Shown here in pieces: positions 1 to 6,590 of a stretch of DNA of 8,596 nt. Below the pieces are notes generated by a model. It was not told the DNA's origin, did no database searches, and was given only the letters and a program-made list of their open reading frames with translations. The position numbers and the translations under genes are program-made. This DNA comes from Fibrobacteres bacterium CG2_30_45_31 (lineage in GTDB: Bacteria; Fibrobacterota; Fibrobacteria; Fibrobacterales; Fibrobacteraceae): positions 1 to 8,596 of the forward strand of contig MNYL01000202.1 of the NCBI GenBank assembly GCA_001873075.1. Direction: 5' to 3'. Position 1 is the stretch's first letter; every line of letters starts with the position of its first letter.

Positions 1-50
1 ATCAAAAAGAAAAAGCCTATGAATAGCAAAATGCATTCTTCTAAAACTTT

Positions 51-812
51 TTATTCGAAAATAGAATTGAGATATTCTTTAGCGGACACAGCGATAGGCA
101 TCAAATACGCGCGTTGCTTTGCCTCTGCAATTTTATCTAATAATTGTCGTGCAAGTTCCGCATTTGCGTTCTTTTCGTAACTAAAATCGGGAGGAAAAAC
201 AACCTTATTGACCCTTTCCCAATACTGACGCGACTTCTGAGAATAAACCGGGGCAATGCCATACCACACTTCGGTCTTTGGAAGTTGCTCCAACCAGAGT
301 TCCAACATTCCCACGGAAAAAAATGGTTGGGTATAAAATCCGTCACTTCCCGCATCTATTTTGCGGAAGGCATAATCCAATTCTTCACGGAACGAGCTTC
401 GGAAAGGATCCAAGCCCGTATAAACCTTTAATCCAGGAAACTGAGTTTTGACAGAACGAACCGCGTGAAGAGTCGTGAGCCCGGAAGGGCAAAAATCGGG
501 ATTGTCTTTGGGTGAATCTCCACCAATCAAAAGAACCTCTTTGAGACCCAGTTCAATGAGAGCTTCCAACTTATTCAAAAGATCTGCAGAGGTACGATCA
601 ATCATGCGAAAATGCGGAGTGGTCCGAACTTTATTACGAAGCAGTTCTATGGTAGGCTCATAGGACTTTATGGGAAGCGAACGAATCTCCGGGACATTAA
701 TGGAAGAGATTAGCGGGTTCGCTGCAATATTTGAACATGCTTCGTCAACAATTCCCTGGAGGGAATGAGGTACTAGTTCCAAAGCAATTGAAGAAGGAAG
801 TTTAAAATTCAT
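51..812 (-). CDS. metF: MetF-like 5,10-methylenetetrahydrofolate reductase family protein (short form)
   Basis: The 253-aa product resembles the FAD-dependent TIM-barrel methylenetetrahydrofolate reductases, which reduce methylene-THF to methyl-THF for methionine synthesis in the cytoplasm. Seen in the sequence: a Glu at residue 12 in ALELVP, where the family has its catalytic Glu near the N terminus; ISSINVPEI (35-43); PHFR (66-69); a GGDSP loop with Asp99 (97-101), like the family's flavin-contacting Asp; AGSDGFYTQPFF with Gln162 (154-165); and YGIAPV (184-189). It is about 40 residues shorter than E. coli MetF. I chose the ATG at 810-812 because the homology starts there. The frame stays open up to 938 but that would overlap the upstream nuclease gene. 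No good ribosome binding site precedes 812, so the start is uncertain. It lies 58 bp after the nuclease gene, and a large dyad fills that gap. Substrate is inferred from family; a paralogous TIM-barrel role is possible. Confidence 0.75.
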   Translation of the reverse strand: MNFKLPSSIALELVPHSLQGIVDEACSNIAANPLISSINVPEIRSLPIKSYEPTIELLRNKVRTTPHFRMIDRTSADLLNKLEALIELGLKEVLLIGGDSPKDNPDFCPSGLTTLHAVRSVKTQFPGLKVYTGLDPFRSSFREELDYAFRKIDAGSDGFYTQPFFSVGMLELWLEQLPKTEVWYGIAPVYSQKSRQYWERVNKVVFPPDFSYEKNANAELARQLLDKIAEAKQRAYLMPIAVSAKEYLNSIFE

Positions 813-845
813 AGGAGTAAATTTAATTTTTCCGCGGGAAAATTC

Positions 846-871
846 AATGCTTAAATGCGCATTTTTGCATT
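846..871. promoter_or_regulatory. 26-bp quasi-palindrome, candidate operator upstream of metF-like gene
   Basis: AATGCTTAAATGC (846-858) is followed directly by GCATTTTTGCATT (859-871). The halves are complementary at 11 of 13 positions, and the central 12 bp (853-864, AAATGCGCATTT) are a perfect palindrome. Each half carries two AATGC half-sites 8 bp apart. There is no loop, so this looks more like a dimeric protein-binding site than an RNA hairpin. It touches the stop codon of the nuclease gene and ends 33 bp before the metF-like start, where an operator would sit. No regulator can be named from the sequence. Confidence 0.45.
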
Positions 872-1293
872 TATTTAACTTGAATTTCCGGGTATTGTGG
901 AAGGGTGGCAATGGGAGAATAGTGTCTTCCATCGGCATTTTGAGCGAGAAAACGCCACCCAGCCCCCAATCCCAACATAATGTATTGAGGTCTGAGCACT
1001 CGGAGGTATTTATTAACTTGGACTTCTAAATCAGCCAAAGAACATTCATTGTGGCGTTTGCATTCGACCAGTAACCAAGGATTTTTCACAGAGGCTCCGG
1101 CTCGAAAATGATGAACGAGAATATCCACGCGATCTTGATTCCCTTTTTGAATACAACCCAACCCAAATTCCACTTCAATCAAATGACTGGGGACGTGAAC
1201 AGAATCCAAAAGCCACGCCACCACCTCTTGGCGCACCTGTTCTTCGGGAGTGGCACAAATAGCCTTTTTCCGCACAGGATCAAAATATTCCAT
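871..1293 (-). CDS. Small orphan PD-(D/E)XK nuclease-domain protein, HsdR N-terminal type
   Basis: The 140-aa protein matches the N-terminal nuclease domain of type I restriction HsdR subunits (HSDR_N-like). That family also occurs as stand-alone proteins of this size. Visible features: DPVRKKAICATPEEQVRQ (5-22), the typical lead-in of the stand-alone form; Glu42 (VEFG); Asp57 in DRVDILV (54-60); the ExK pair Glu77/Lys79 in LLVECKR (74-80); and a Q-x3-Y motif at Gln92/Tyr96 in the following helix, as in HsdR and RecB-like nucleases. All expected active-site residues are present, so a metal-dependent nuclease fold is likely intact. The helicase/translocase part of HsdR is absent, and no hsdM, hsdS or methyltransferase gene is nearby. 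The frame stays open to 1746, but that part is antisense to the aminotransferase; ATG 1291-1293 is where homology begins and has GGGAAG just upstream. Probably the first gene of a two-gene unit with the metF-like gene. The biological role of this family is not known to me. Confidence 0.8.
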   Translation of the reverse strand: MEYFDPVRKKAICATPEEQVRQEVVAWLLDSVHVPSHLIEVEFGLGCIQKGNQDRVDILVHHFRAGASVKNPWLLVECKRHNECSLADLEVQVNKYLRVLRPQYIMLGLGAGWRFLAQNADGRHYSPIATLPQYPEIQVK

Positions 1294-1350
1294 ACTTCCC
1301 AATATAGAAGAATATGTTAAATTTGCGGTGACCCTCTCTAGGAGAATGAG

Positions 1351-2661
1351 ATGAGAAAGCGTTTGCTGAGCGAAGGTGCTAAAGAACTTTCGTACGAAAT
1401 TAGAGAAATTGTTAAAAAAGCCGATCAACTTCATGACCTTGGGCTCCCCATTCATTGGGAAAATATTGGCGATCCCATTGAAAAAGGATGTCAAGTTCCC
1501 GCGTGGATCAAAGACATTCTTACCTGTCTTGTGAACGAGAATAGAAGTTATAGCTATTGCCCCTCCAAAGGGGTGCTCAAAACCCGCGAGTTTCTTGCCG
1601 CACAAACCAATAGAGTCGGTGGTGCCCAGATTACCGCCAACGACATTCTGTTCTTTAATGGCCTTGGCGATGCGATCGCTACCATTTATGGGCTTCTCGC
1701 AATGACAAGCCGTATTATCGGGCCCTCGCCTGCCTATAGCACCCACAGTTCCGCAGAAGCTTCACACGCGCATACCACTCCTATCACCTACCGTTTGGAC
1801 CCCAAGAATCATTGGTATCCTGATTTGGAAGAACTGGAAAATAACATCAAGTATAACCCGAACATCGTGGCGATCTTGATTATCAACCCCGATAATCCGA
1901 CAGGCATGGTGTACCCTCTGGAGTATTTGAAAAAAATTGTGGATATCGCTCGCCGATATCACTTGTTTATTTTGTGCGATGAAATTTATAACAAAATTGT
2001 GTACAACGGAGCACGCGCATACGCATTAGCTGAATATATCGAAGACGTTCCTGGTATTGCCCTCAAAGGAATTTCCAAAGAGTACCCATGGCCGGGGGCT
2101 CGTTGCGGTTGGGCGGAATACTACAATCGAAGTCTCGACCCAGAATTTGATTTATTCTGCCGCGCTATTGACAATGCGAAAATGATTGAAGTTTGTTCCA
2201 CTACGATGCCACAACTTACCATTCCAAAAGTTTTGGGAGATAAGCGATTTGCGGCGCATCGTACTCACTTAAATGAACTCATTGGCCGTCGCAGTTCTAT
2301 CATCAGTGAAATTCTTTCTGAAGTCCCTGAATTGAACTTCAACCCAACCTATGGCGCTTTCTATAACACCATTACATTTAAGGATGGAGTTCTGAACAAC
2401 AGACAAACTTTAAAAATTGAAAATCCCATCATTCGTGAAAAAGTCGAAAAGTGGTGCGAAGGGGTGAGTTTGGATTATCGATTTGTCTACTATCTTTTAG
2501 GCGCCACAGGGATTTGTGTCGTCCCCAGTAGCAGTTTCTGTAGCGAACTTCAAGGGTTCCGTGTTACGCTATTGGAAGAAGATGAGGACGAACTACGGAA
2601 TGTGTTCAGTACCATGCGCGATGCCATTCGTAGTTATGTAAAAAGCGACAAGAACAAATAG
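1351..2661 (+). CDS. PLP-dependent aminotransferase, class I/II fold
   Basis: The 436-aa product is a fold-type I aminotransferase, transferring an amino group between an amino acid and a 2-oxo acid in the cytoplasm. PLP-site motifs in order: NGLGDA (103-108) in the phosphate-binding position; NPDNPTG (179-185) with Asn182; DEIY (210-213) with Asp210 pairing with the pyridine nitrogen and Tyr213; GISKEYPWPGARCGW (240-254) with the Schiff-base Lys243 and phosphate-binding Arg251; and FRVTL (403-407) with Arg404, the usual substrate-carboxylate Arg. The N-terminal YSYCPSKGVLKTREFLA stretch (67-83) is also typical. The length is above the common 390-400 aa, with extra residues around 340-380. 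The start is supported by AGGAG ending 6-7 bases before ATG 1351; an earlier ATG at 1346 meets a stop after one codon. Divergent from the nuclease gene with 57 bp between them. Substrate cannot be read from the sequence; alanine, aspartate or aromatic specificity are all possible. Confidence 0.9.
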   Translation: MRKRLLSEGAKELSYEIREIVKKADQLHDLGLPIHWENIGDPIEKGCQVPAWIKDILTCLVNENRSYSYCPSKGVLKTREFLAAQTNRVGGAQITANDILFFNGLGDAIATIYGLLAMTSRIIGPSPAYSTHSSAEASHAHTTPITYRLDPKNHWYPDLEELENNIKYNPNIVAILIINPDNPTGMVYPLEYLKKIVDIARRYHLFILCDEIYNKIVYNGARAYALAEYIEDVPGIALKGISKEYPWPGARCGWAEYYNRSLDPEFDLFCRAIDNAKMIEVCSTTMPQLTIPKVLGDKRFAAHRTHLNELIGRRSSIISEILSEVPELNFNPTYGAFYNTITFKDGVLNNRQTLKIENPIIREKVEKWCEGVSLDYRFVYYLLGATGICVVPSSSFCSELQGFRVTLLEEDEDELRNVFSTMRDAIRSYVKSDKNK

Positions 2662-2681
2662 ATCTTGAAAAAGCATTCACA

Positions 2682-2719
2682 AAAAAGGATTCTTCTATTG
2701 AAGAGTCCTTTTTATTTTT
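2682..2719. terminator. Bidirectional intrinsic terminator between aminotransferase gene and xth
   Basis: The arms are AAAAAGGATTCTTC (2682-2695) and GAAGAGTCCTTTTT (2700-2713), with loop TATT and one T-G wobble. A T-rich tail follows on the plus strand (to 2719), and the A-run on the left gives a T-run on the minus strand. It lies 20 bp after the aminotransferase stop and about 10 bp beyond the stop of xth, so it serves both convergent genes. Confidence 0.88.
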
Positions 2720-2730
2720 CAAAGATGAGA

Positions 2731-3531
2731 TTAAACCGACTTTATTGGAATCGGAGGGAAAGGCAATTCGAGTTCAATGCTTATAGGGCAATGATCCGAA
2801 CCTTGAACCTCAGGAAAAATATTGGCACTGACAATATTATTCTTAAGATCCTTATCCACAAAACCATAATCAATACGCCATCCTACGTTCCTAGAACGGG
2901 CTCCCATACGATTGGACCACCAAGTGTAGGCATCGGCCTGAGTCGGGTGTAAATAGCGGAAAGAATCCACAAAACCTGCGGCAATGTACTTGTCAATCCA
3001 CGCACGCTCAACGGGGAGAAAACCACTAACTTTTTCATTTTCTTTGGGACGCGCAATGTCTATTTCCCGATGACAAGTATTGTAATCCCCAAGGGTAATT
3101 ACGTGCTTACCTCGGCGCATCCAGGCAAGCGAATTTTCCAAAAAAGCGTCATAAAAACGCAATTTATAATCAACGCGATCTTCCCCTTGTCCACCATTGG
3201 GAAAATAAATGGAATTCACCACCCAATCAGGGAAAACCAACTGGAGAACGCGGCCCTCTTCATCAAATTCTTCAATATCAAAACCGTAATGAACATCATC
3301 AGGTTCAATTTGACTAAAAATGGCAACGCCGCTGTAACCCTTCTTTTTACGACAAGCATTCCAATAAGAAAAATAGCCTTCTGGGGCCCGAATGGCCTCT
3401 GGGATTTGATCTTCCTCGGCTCTTGTTTCTTGCAAACAAAGCAAATCCGGCATTGTTTTTTGAAACCAGTCTTGGAATCCATTCTTTGTCGCAGCACGTA
3501 TGCCGTTGACATTCCAGCTATAAATATTCAT
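2731..3531 (-). CDS. xth: Exodeoxyribonuclease III (Xth/ExoA family AP endonuclease)
   Basis: The 266-aa protein belongs to the exonuclease III / AP endonuclease family of the EEP superfamily. These enzymes cut DNA 5' to abasic sites and remove 3' blocks in base excision repair. Catalytic motifs are all present: SWNVNGIRA with Asn7; LQET with metal-binding Glu35; YFPN with Tyr109; GDYN with Asp149 and Asn151; WRIDY (218-222) with Asp221; and GSDHCP (244-249) with Asp246/His247. The length is normal (about 250-270 aa). The start at ATG 3529-3531 gives the standard MNIYSWNVNG N terminus. A GAGGAG is seen on the minus strand at 3545-3550, but the 13-nt spacing to the ATG is longer than usual. 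The gene appears monocistronic, with a likely promoter at 3630-3659 and the shared terminator after its stop. The GDYN in place of the commoner GDFN is conservative. Confidence 0.95.
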   Translation of the reverse strand: MNIYSWNVNGIRAATKNGFQDWFQKTMPDLLCLQETRAEEDQIPEAIRAPEGYFSYWNACRKKKGYSGVAIFSQIEPDDVHYGFDIEEFDEEGRVLQLVFPDWVVNSIYFPNGGQGEDRVDYKLRFYDAFLENSLAWMRRGKHVITLGDYNTCHREIDIARPKENEKVSGFLPVERAWIDKYIAAGFVDSFRYLHPTQADAYTWWSNRMGARSRNVGWRIDYGFVDKDLKNNIVSANIFPEVQGSDHCPISIELELPFPPIPIKSV

Positions 3532-3629
3532 GGGTGAGTGTATTCTCCTCGTAACCGAGAGACAAAGATAGCTTAACCCTCTCTTTTTTAGGAATACTCA
3601 GAAAAAAAGACTCGCCATTCAGGGTAGAT

Positions 3630-3659
3630 ATTATATTTAATCTTATGGGCACCTCTAAA
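3630..3659 (-). promoter_or_regulatory. Probable sigma70-type promoter for xth
   Basis: On the minus strand a perfect TATAAT -10 box (3635 to 3630) lies 18 bp after TTTAGA (3659 to 3654, 4 of 6 matches to the -35 consensus). Transcription would start near 3623, giving a leader of about 90 nt before the xth ATG. The region is AT-rich, so chance matches are possible. Confidence 0.4.
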
Positions 3660-3710
3660 AATTCATTTTCTATGGAATCAATTGTGACACATCGCAATAG
3701 TTCGTCACTC

Positions 3711-3743
3711 AAAGTGGCAAATAACATCATTATTAGCCACTTT
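3711..3743 (+). repeat. Long stem-loop upstream of the lipoprotein gene
   Basis: AAAGTGGC (3711-3718) pairs perfectly with GCCACTTT (3736-3743). After one A-A mismatch, AATAA (3720-3724) pairs with TTATT (3730-3734), leaving loop CATCA. That is 13 pairs and one mismatch in a 33-nt element. Only a short T-run follows (TTT plus one more T at 3744), so it is not a classical terminator. It lies 66 bp before the lipoprotein start and may be a leader hairpin or a protein-binding dyad. Confidence 0.5.
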
Positions 3744-3809
3744 TCATTTCTGCTCTTGCTCGGTCTCACTCGATTCCATGGTCGCAAACCAATTTTTAGA
3801 GGGGCCCTT

Positions 3810-4406
3810 ATGAAAAAGAATATTCTCTCGCTAATTGGACTCTCTGGCATAATATTTTTGATGGGGTGTGGCGGGACTTCCAAAGGCGAAAATTTGGAAG
3901 TTCCAACCGATTTGCCGCCTATTTGCCGGGACATTGATTTTGTGACCCAACCAGACATGCGAGAAGTTTGTGGCGTTCGCGAGGTACGCTACAAAGCTTA
4001 TAAGAATATTCCCCAGCAACGCTATTTAATAAAACCTAAAGATGCCTCTTTGGTCAAAACAGACAAACAATTAGAACTCCGTTTTGCGAACACTTTGCCG
4101 ATTCTTCTCTCGGGTCCCATCGTTGATGAGATGAGTTTTAGCCAAGAGATGCGGTTGCAAAAAATCAAGAACAGCTATGATTATTTTGAAGTCTACCCTA
4201 AAGATGCAGATCGTATCCGTATTTTCAAGATTACGATTCCAACAGATGTGGGCAACTTCTATGATTTCTGTTTCCGGGTGCCAGACAAACAAGGTAGAGA
4301 AAGAACTCGCACCATCGCTATGGGCAATCGGTTGGAAGCCATGACATGCAAAGATTTTGATAGACTTGTCAGAGAAAATACAGTGCCCAAAAAGAAAAAT
4401 AAGTAG
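3810..4406 (+). CDS. Predicted lipoprotein of unknown function
   Basis: The 198-aa product begins with a textbook type II signal peptide: basic MKKN, a hydrophobic stretch ILSLIGLSGIIF, and lipobox LMGC with the lipidated Cys20. Gly follows at +2 with no Asp, so in an E. coli-like Lol system it would go to the outer membrane. The mature part has four more cysteines (39, 54, 154, 180), which could form two disulfides in the periplasm, and a strongly basic C terminus (PKKKNK). I recognise no domain. The mature chain has no further membrane segment and looks like a compact mixed alpha/beta domain. ATG 3810 is preceded by GAGGGG with good spacing. The frame is open back to 3645, but that extension would bury the signal peptide and has no support. 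The stop lies 10 bp from the stop of the convergent Nif3-family gene, with no obvious terminator between them. Confidence 0.85.
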   Translation: MKKNILSLIGLSGIIFLMGCGGTSKGENLEVPTDLPPICRDIDFVTQPDMREVCGVREVRYKAYKNIPQQRYLIKPKDASLVKTDKQLELRFANTLPILLSGPIVDEMSFSQEMRLQKIKNSYDYFEVYPKDADRIRIFKITIPTDVGNFYDFCFRVPDKQGRERTRTIAMGNRLEAMTCKDFDRLVRENTVPKKKNK

Positions 4407-4416
4407 TCCACTCCAA

Positions 4417-5178
4417 TTATATCGGATTGTCCAAATCCACAAAAGCAGACCGGATATTTAAATCTTCTTCAATTTTTTTTGCAAGAGCGCGTACTCCAAA
4501 AATTTCTGTTCGGTGATGACCGCAGGTCACAAGATTGAATTTTGCCTCTTCCACAAAAATGGGGGTATTTTCTTTGATCTCCCCGGTGACATAAGCATCC
4601 ACTCCTAAACTAATCGCTTCAGGAATCCCAGACGCTCCTCCTCCAGAACAAATGGCGAGAGTCTGAATACTTTCTTTCCCGAAGAAAAAGGACTGTTGTA
4701 CTCCGTGATCAAAAACTTGATCCAAGCGTTCCATAAATAGAGGCACAGAAATCGGTTGACTAAAGGCCGCGAGACATCCCACAAAGCCCTCCCCTTCTTT
4801 CATGAATCCACCATTCACTTGAACTCCTAAAAGTTTTGCAATTTGTGCATTATTGCCAAATTCAACCTGTCCATCCAGAGGCAGGTGAAAACCAAAAAGA
4901 TTGATGTTATGCTGCATGAGGTTCTGAATTTTTCGGCCATGAATTCCAATAGGAAGCCCATTATCATTATTCCAAAAACCATGAGGGTGGTGAACAATAA
5001 TACAATCCGCACCCTTTCGAATGGCTTCGTCCACTAAGGATTCCCGAAAAGAAACCCCCGTAAGCACATGCGTAACCTGAGAGTTCGCTTCGACACACAG
5101 ACCATTAGGGCAGTAATCTTTGAACTTTTCAGGGGTAAGAATTCGACCTAGCCAACGGGAAAATTCAGCAAGTTGCAT
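4417..5178 (-). CDS. Nif3-like dinuclear metal center protein (YbgI / GTP cyclohydrolase 1 type 2 homolog family)
   Basis: The 253-aa protein has the standard length and motifs of the Nif3/YbgI family: toroidal hexamers with a two-metal site, widely conserved, with no firmly established role. Seen: DYCPNGLCVE (21-30), the family's substrate-side loop; VHHPHGFW (62-69) with metal ligands His63 and His64; FHLPLDGQ (97-104) with Asp102; ICSGGGAS (176-183); DAYVTGEIKEN (194-204); and CGHHRTE (219-225), where His221 and Glu225 have the ligand spacing of YbgI. All expected ligands are present. ATG 5176-5178 is chosen over the upstream in-frame ATG (5254-5256) because AAGGA sits 8 bases before it and the family N terminus starts there. 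Divergent from metK with 142 bp between. The annotation 'GTP cyclohydrolase' rests on weak evidence in the family and should not be taken as function. Confidence 0.92.
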   Translation of the reverse strand: MQLAEFSRWLGRILTPEKFKDYCPNGLCVEANSQVTHVLTGVSFRESLVDEAIRKGADCIIVHHPHGFWNNDNGLPIGIHGRKIQNLMQHNINLFGFHLPLDGQVEFGNNAQIAKLLGVQVNGGFMKEGEGFVGCLAAFSQPISVPLFMERLDQVFDHGVQQSFFFGKESIQTLAICSGGGASGIPEAISLGVDAYVTGEIKENTPIFVEEAKFNLVTCGHHRTEIFGVRALAKKIEEDLNIRSAFVDLDNPI

Positions 5179-5239
5179 TGTGTTATTCCTTTGAAGCAAA
5201 TCTAACAGGATAAAGTTAAGTAATCTAGGACTCTTGGTT

Positions 5240-5269
5240 TTACTAAAAGGCGTCAAAATCGGTTGTCAA
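5240..5269 (-). promoter_or_regulatory. Possible promoter for the Nif3-family gene
   Basis: A perfect TTGACA -35 box lies on the minus strand (5269 to 5264). Eighteen bases later is only a weak -10 candidate, TAGTAA (5245 to 5240). The -35 overlaps the -35 of the metK promoter on the other strand. Start of transcription would be near 5232, about 54 nt before the gene. Confidence 0.25.
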
Positions 5270-5291
5270 ACTCTATGCGTTTTTCTAGATT
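5263..5291 (+). promoter_or_regulatory. Sigma70-type promoter for metK
   Basis: TTGTCA (5263-5268, 5 of 6 to TTGACA) and TAGATT (5286-5291, 4 of 6 to TATAAT) are spaced by an ideal 17 bp. Transcription would start near 5298, leaving a leader of only about 22 nt carrying the AAGGA ribosome binding site at 5307-5311. This is too short for a riboswitch. A CATAAT at 5296-5301 is a better -10 match but lacks a matching -35. The -10 box is flanked by the inverted arms TATGC (5274-5278) and GCATA (5295-5299). Confidence 0.55.
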
Positions 5292-5320
5292 TGTGCATAA
5301 TCACATAAGGACATAAAGCA

Positions 5321-6511
5321 ATGGCCCACTCTCTTTTTACTTCTGAATCCGTATCCAAAGGTCACCCCGATAAGGTGGCGGATCAAATTTCTGACGCGAT
5401 CCTGGACGAGGCTCTTAAACAAGATCCCAACAGTCGGGTTGCCTGCGAAACCTTAGTGAACACAGGGCTCGTTGTCATTTCCGGTGAAATTACCACTAAA
5501 GCGCATCTTGATTTTCAAGCGATTGCTCGCAAAGTGATTAAGCATATCGGCTATACGGATGGAAAAATTAATTTCGATTATGAGAGTTGTGCCGTTCTCG
5601 TCGCTGTAGACAAGCAATCCCCAGATATCGCTCAAGGCGTGAATGCGAGCGCCGCAGAAGGAAAAGAAGACAATAAGCAAGGGGCGGGCGACCAAGGAAT
5701 GATGTTTGGTTATGCCTGTGATGAAACCCCTGAACTCATGCCGATGCCAATTTCTCTTGCTCATAAATTAATGGCCGAAATTCAAAATCTTCGCGAAAAA
5801 GGTACAATCCAGTGGCTCCGCCCAGATGCTAAAAGCCAAGTGACTGTTGAATATGATGAAAATGGGAAACCGGTTCGCGTGGACACCGTGGTGGTGAGCA
5901 CTCAACACGATGAATTTGTCAATGGAAAAGAACTCACGCACGCAAAAATTGAAAAGACCATCATTGATCTGTTGATTAAGAAAGTGATTCCCGCCAAACT
6001 TTTGGATAAGAAAACTCGCTACCTAGTGAATCCCACGGGTAAATTTGTGGTCGGTGGTCCCCATGGCGACTGCGGACTTACCGGACGTAAGATTATCGTC
6101 GATACCTACGGTGGTATGGGTCGTCACGGTGGTGGCGCATTCTCTGGAAAGGATCCTTCTAAAGTGGACCGTTCCGGGGCCTATGCCGCTCGCTATGTGG
6201 CAAAGAACATCGTGGCTGCGGGCCTTGCCAGCCGTTGCGAAATCCAAGTCGCTTATGCCATCGGTTATTCCCATCCGGTATCCGTGTTGGTGAATACGTT
6301 TGGCACAGGTAAAATTGACGACCGCGAAATTGAAAAGCTCCTGCCGAAATTCTTTGACCTAAGCCCTGCAGGACTGACCAAAATGCTCGATCTGAAAAAG
6401 CCTGGGTATTTCGAAACTGCGGCTCTCGGCCACTTTGGTCGCAAGGGTCCTCGTTTTACTTGGGAAAAGACAGACAAAGCCGAAGCATTAAAAAAAGCAG
6501 CAAAGATTTAA
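5321..6511 (+). CDS. metK: S-adenosylmethionine synthetase (methionine adenosyltransferase)
   Basis: The 396-aa enzyme makes S-adenosylmethionine, the cell's main methyl donor, from ATP and methionine with release of phosphate and pyrophosphate; it acts as a cytoplasmic tetramer. Signature motifs are complete: GHPDKVADQISDA (14-26) with His15, Asp17 and Lys18 at the ATP/metal site; the hexapeptide GAGDQG (121-126); VGGPHGDCGLTGRKIIVDTYGG (244-265); and the glycine-rich GGGAFSGKDPSKVDRS (270-285). The length is within the family's usual 380-400 aa. The start is supported by AAGGA nine bases upstream and by the standard MAHSLFTSESVSKGHPD beginning. It appears monocistronic, with its own promoter and a strong terminator. 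A MetF-like gene lies about 4.5 kb to the left on the other strand, with unrelated genes between, so the two are not one operon. The product feeds radical-SAM enzymes such as MqnE downstream. Confidence 0.98.
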   Translation: MAHSLFTSESVSKGHPDKVADQISDAILDEALKQDPNSRVACETLVNTGLVVISGEITTKAHLDFQAIARKVIKHIGYTDGKINFDYESCAVLVAVDKQSPDIAQGVNASAAEGKEDNKQGAGDQGMMFGYACDETPELMPMPISLAHKLMAEIQNLREKGTIQWLRPDAKSQVTVEYDENGKPVRVDTVVVSTQHDEFVNGKELTHAKIEKTIIDLLIKKVIPAKLLDKKTRYLVNPTGKFVVGGPHGDCGLTGRKIIVDTYGGMGRHGGGAFSGKDPSKVDRSGAYAARYVAKNIVAAGLASRCEIQVAYAIGYSHPVSVLVNTFGTGKIDDREIEKLLPKFFDLSPAGLTKMLDLKKPGYFETAALGHFGRKGPRFTWEKTDKAEALKKAAKI

Positions 6512-6551
6512 TTTATTGGTATTCACGTTGCACTGTTATTGATGCAGAAAA

Positions 6552-6586
6552 GAAGGGCAAACGGTGAGTTTGCCTTTTTTTATTTT
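6552..6586 (+). terminator. Intrinsic terminator of metK
   Basis: GGCAAAC (6556-6562) pairs perfectly with GTTTGCC (6568-6574) around loop GGTGA. The stem can extend outward by wobble and A-T pairs, and it is followed by TTTTTTTATTTT (6575-6586). It lies about 40 bp after the metK stop. Confidence 0.92.
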
Positions 6587-6590
6587 CAAA

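Noticed and set aside
871..1293. A restriction-modification or other defence locus
   Set aside because: Only an isolated HsdR-type nuclease domain is present; no methyltransferase, specificity subunit, helicase or mobile element is nearby.
1294..1350. Divergent promoters for the nuclease and aminotransferase genes
   Set aside because: They must start near here, but the -10-like candidates (TATGTT at 1313, TATATT on the minus strand at 1306-1301) have no acceptable -35 or lie too close to the start codon to call.
1294..1746. In-frame minus-strand extension of the nuclease gene
   Set aside because: It is fully antisense to the well-supported aminotransferase gene beyond 1351, has no family homology, and the typical N terminus begins at 1293.
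3070..3537. Long plus-strand ORF opposite xth
   Set aside because: It is antisense to a gene with a complete set of exonuclease III catalytic motifs, and its translation resembles no family.
3551..3596. GAGAG ... CTCTC followed by TTTTTT as a terminator
   Set aside because: The stem is only 5 bp with a loop of about 20 bases, and no plus-strand gene ends upstream that would need it.
3645..3809. 55-codon in-frame extension upstream of the lipoprotein start
   Set aside because: It would place the signal peptide internally; ATG 3810 has a good ribosome binding site and a complete lipoprotein signal. The open frame looks accidental.
5179..5320. SAM riboswitch upstream of metK
   Set aside because: The inferred metK leader is only about 22 nt and no SAM-I, SAM-II or related consensus is visible in the gap.
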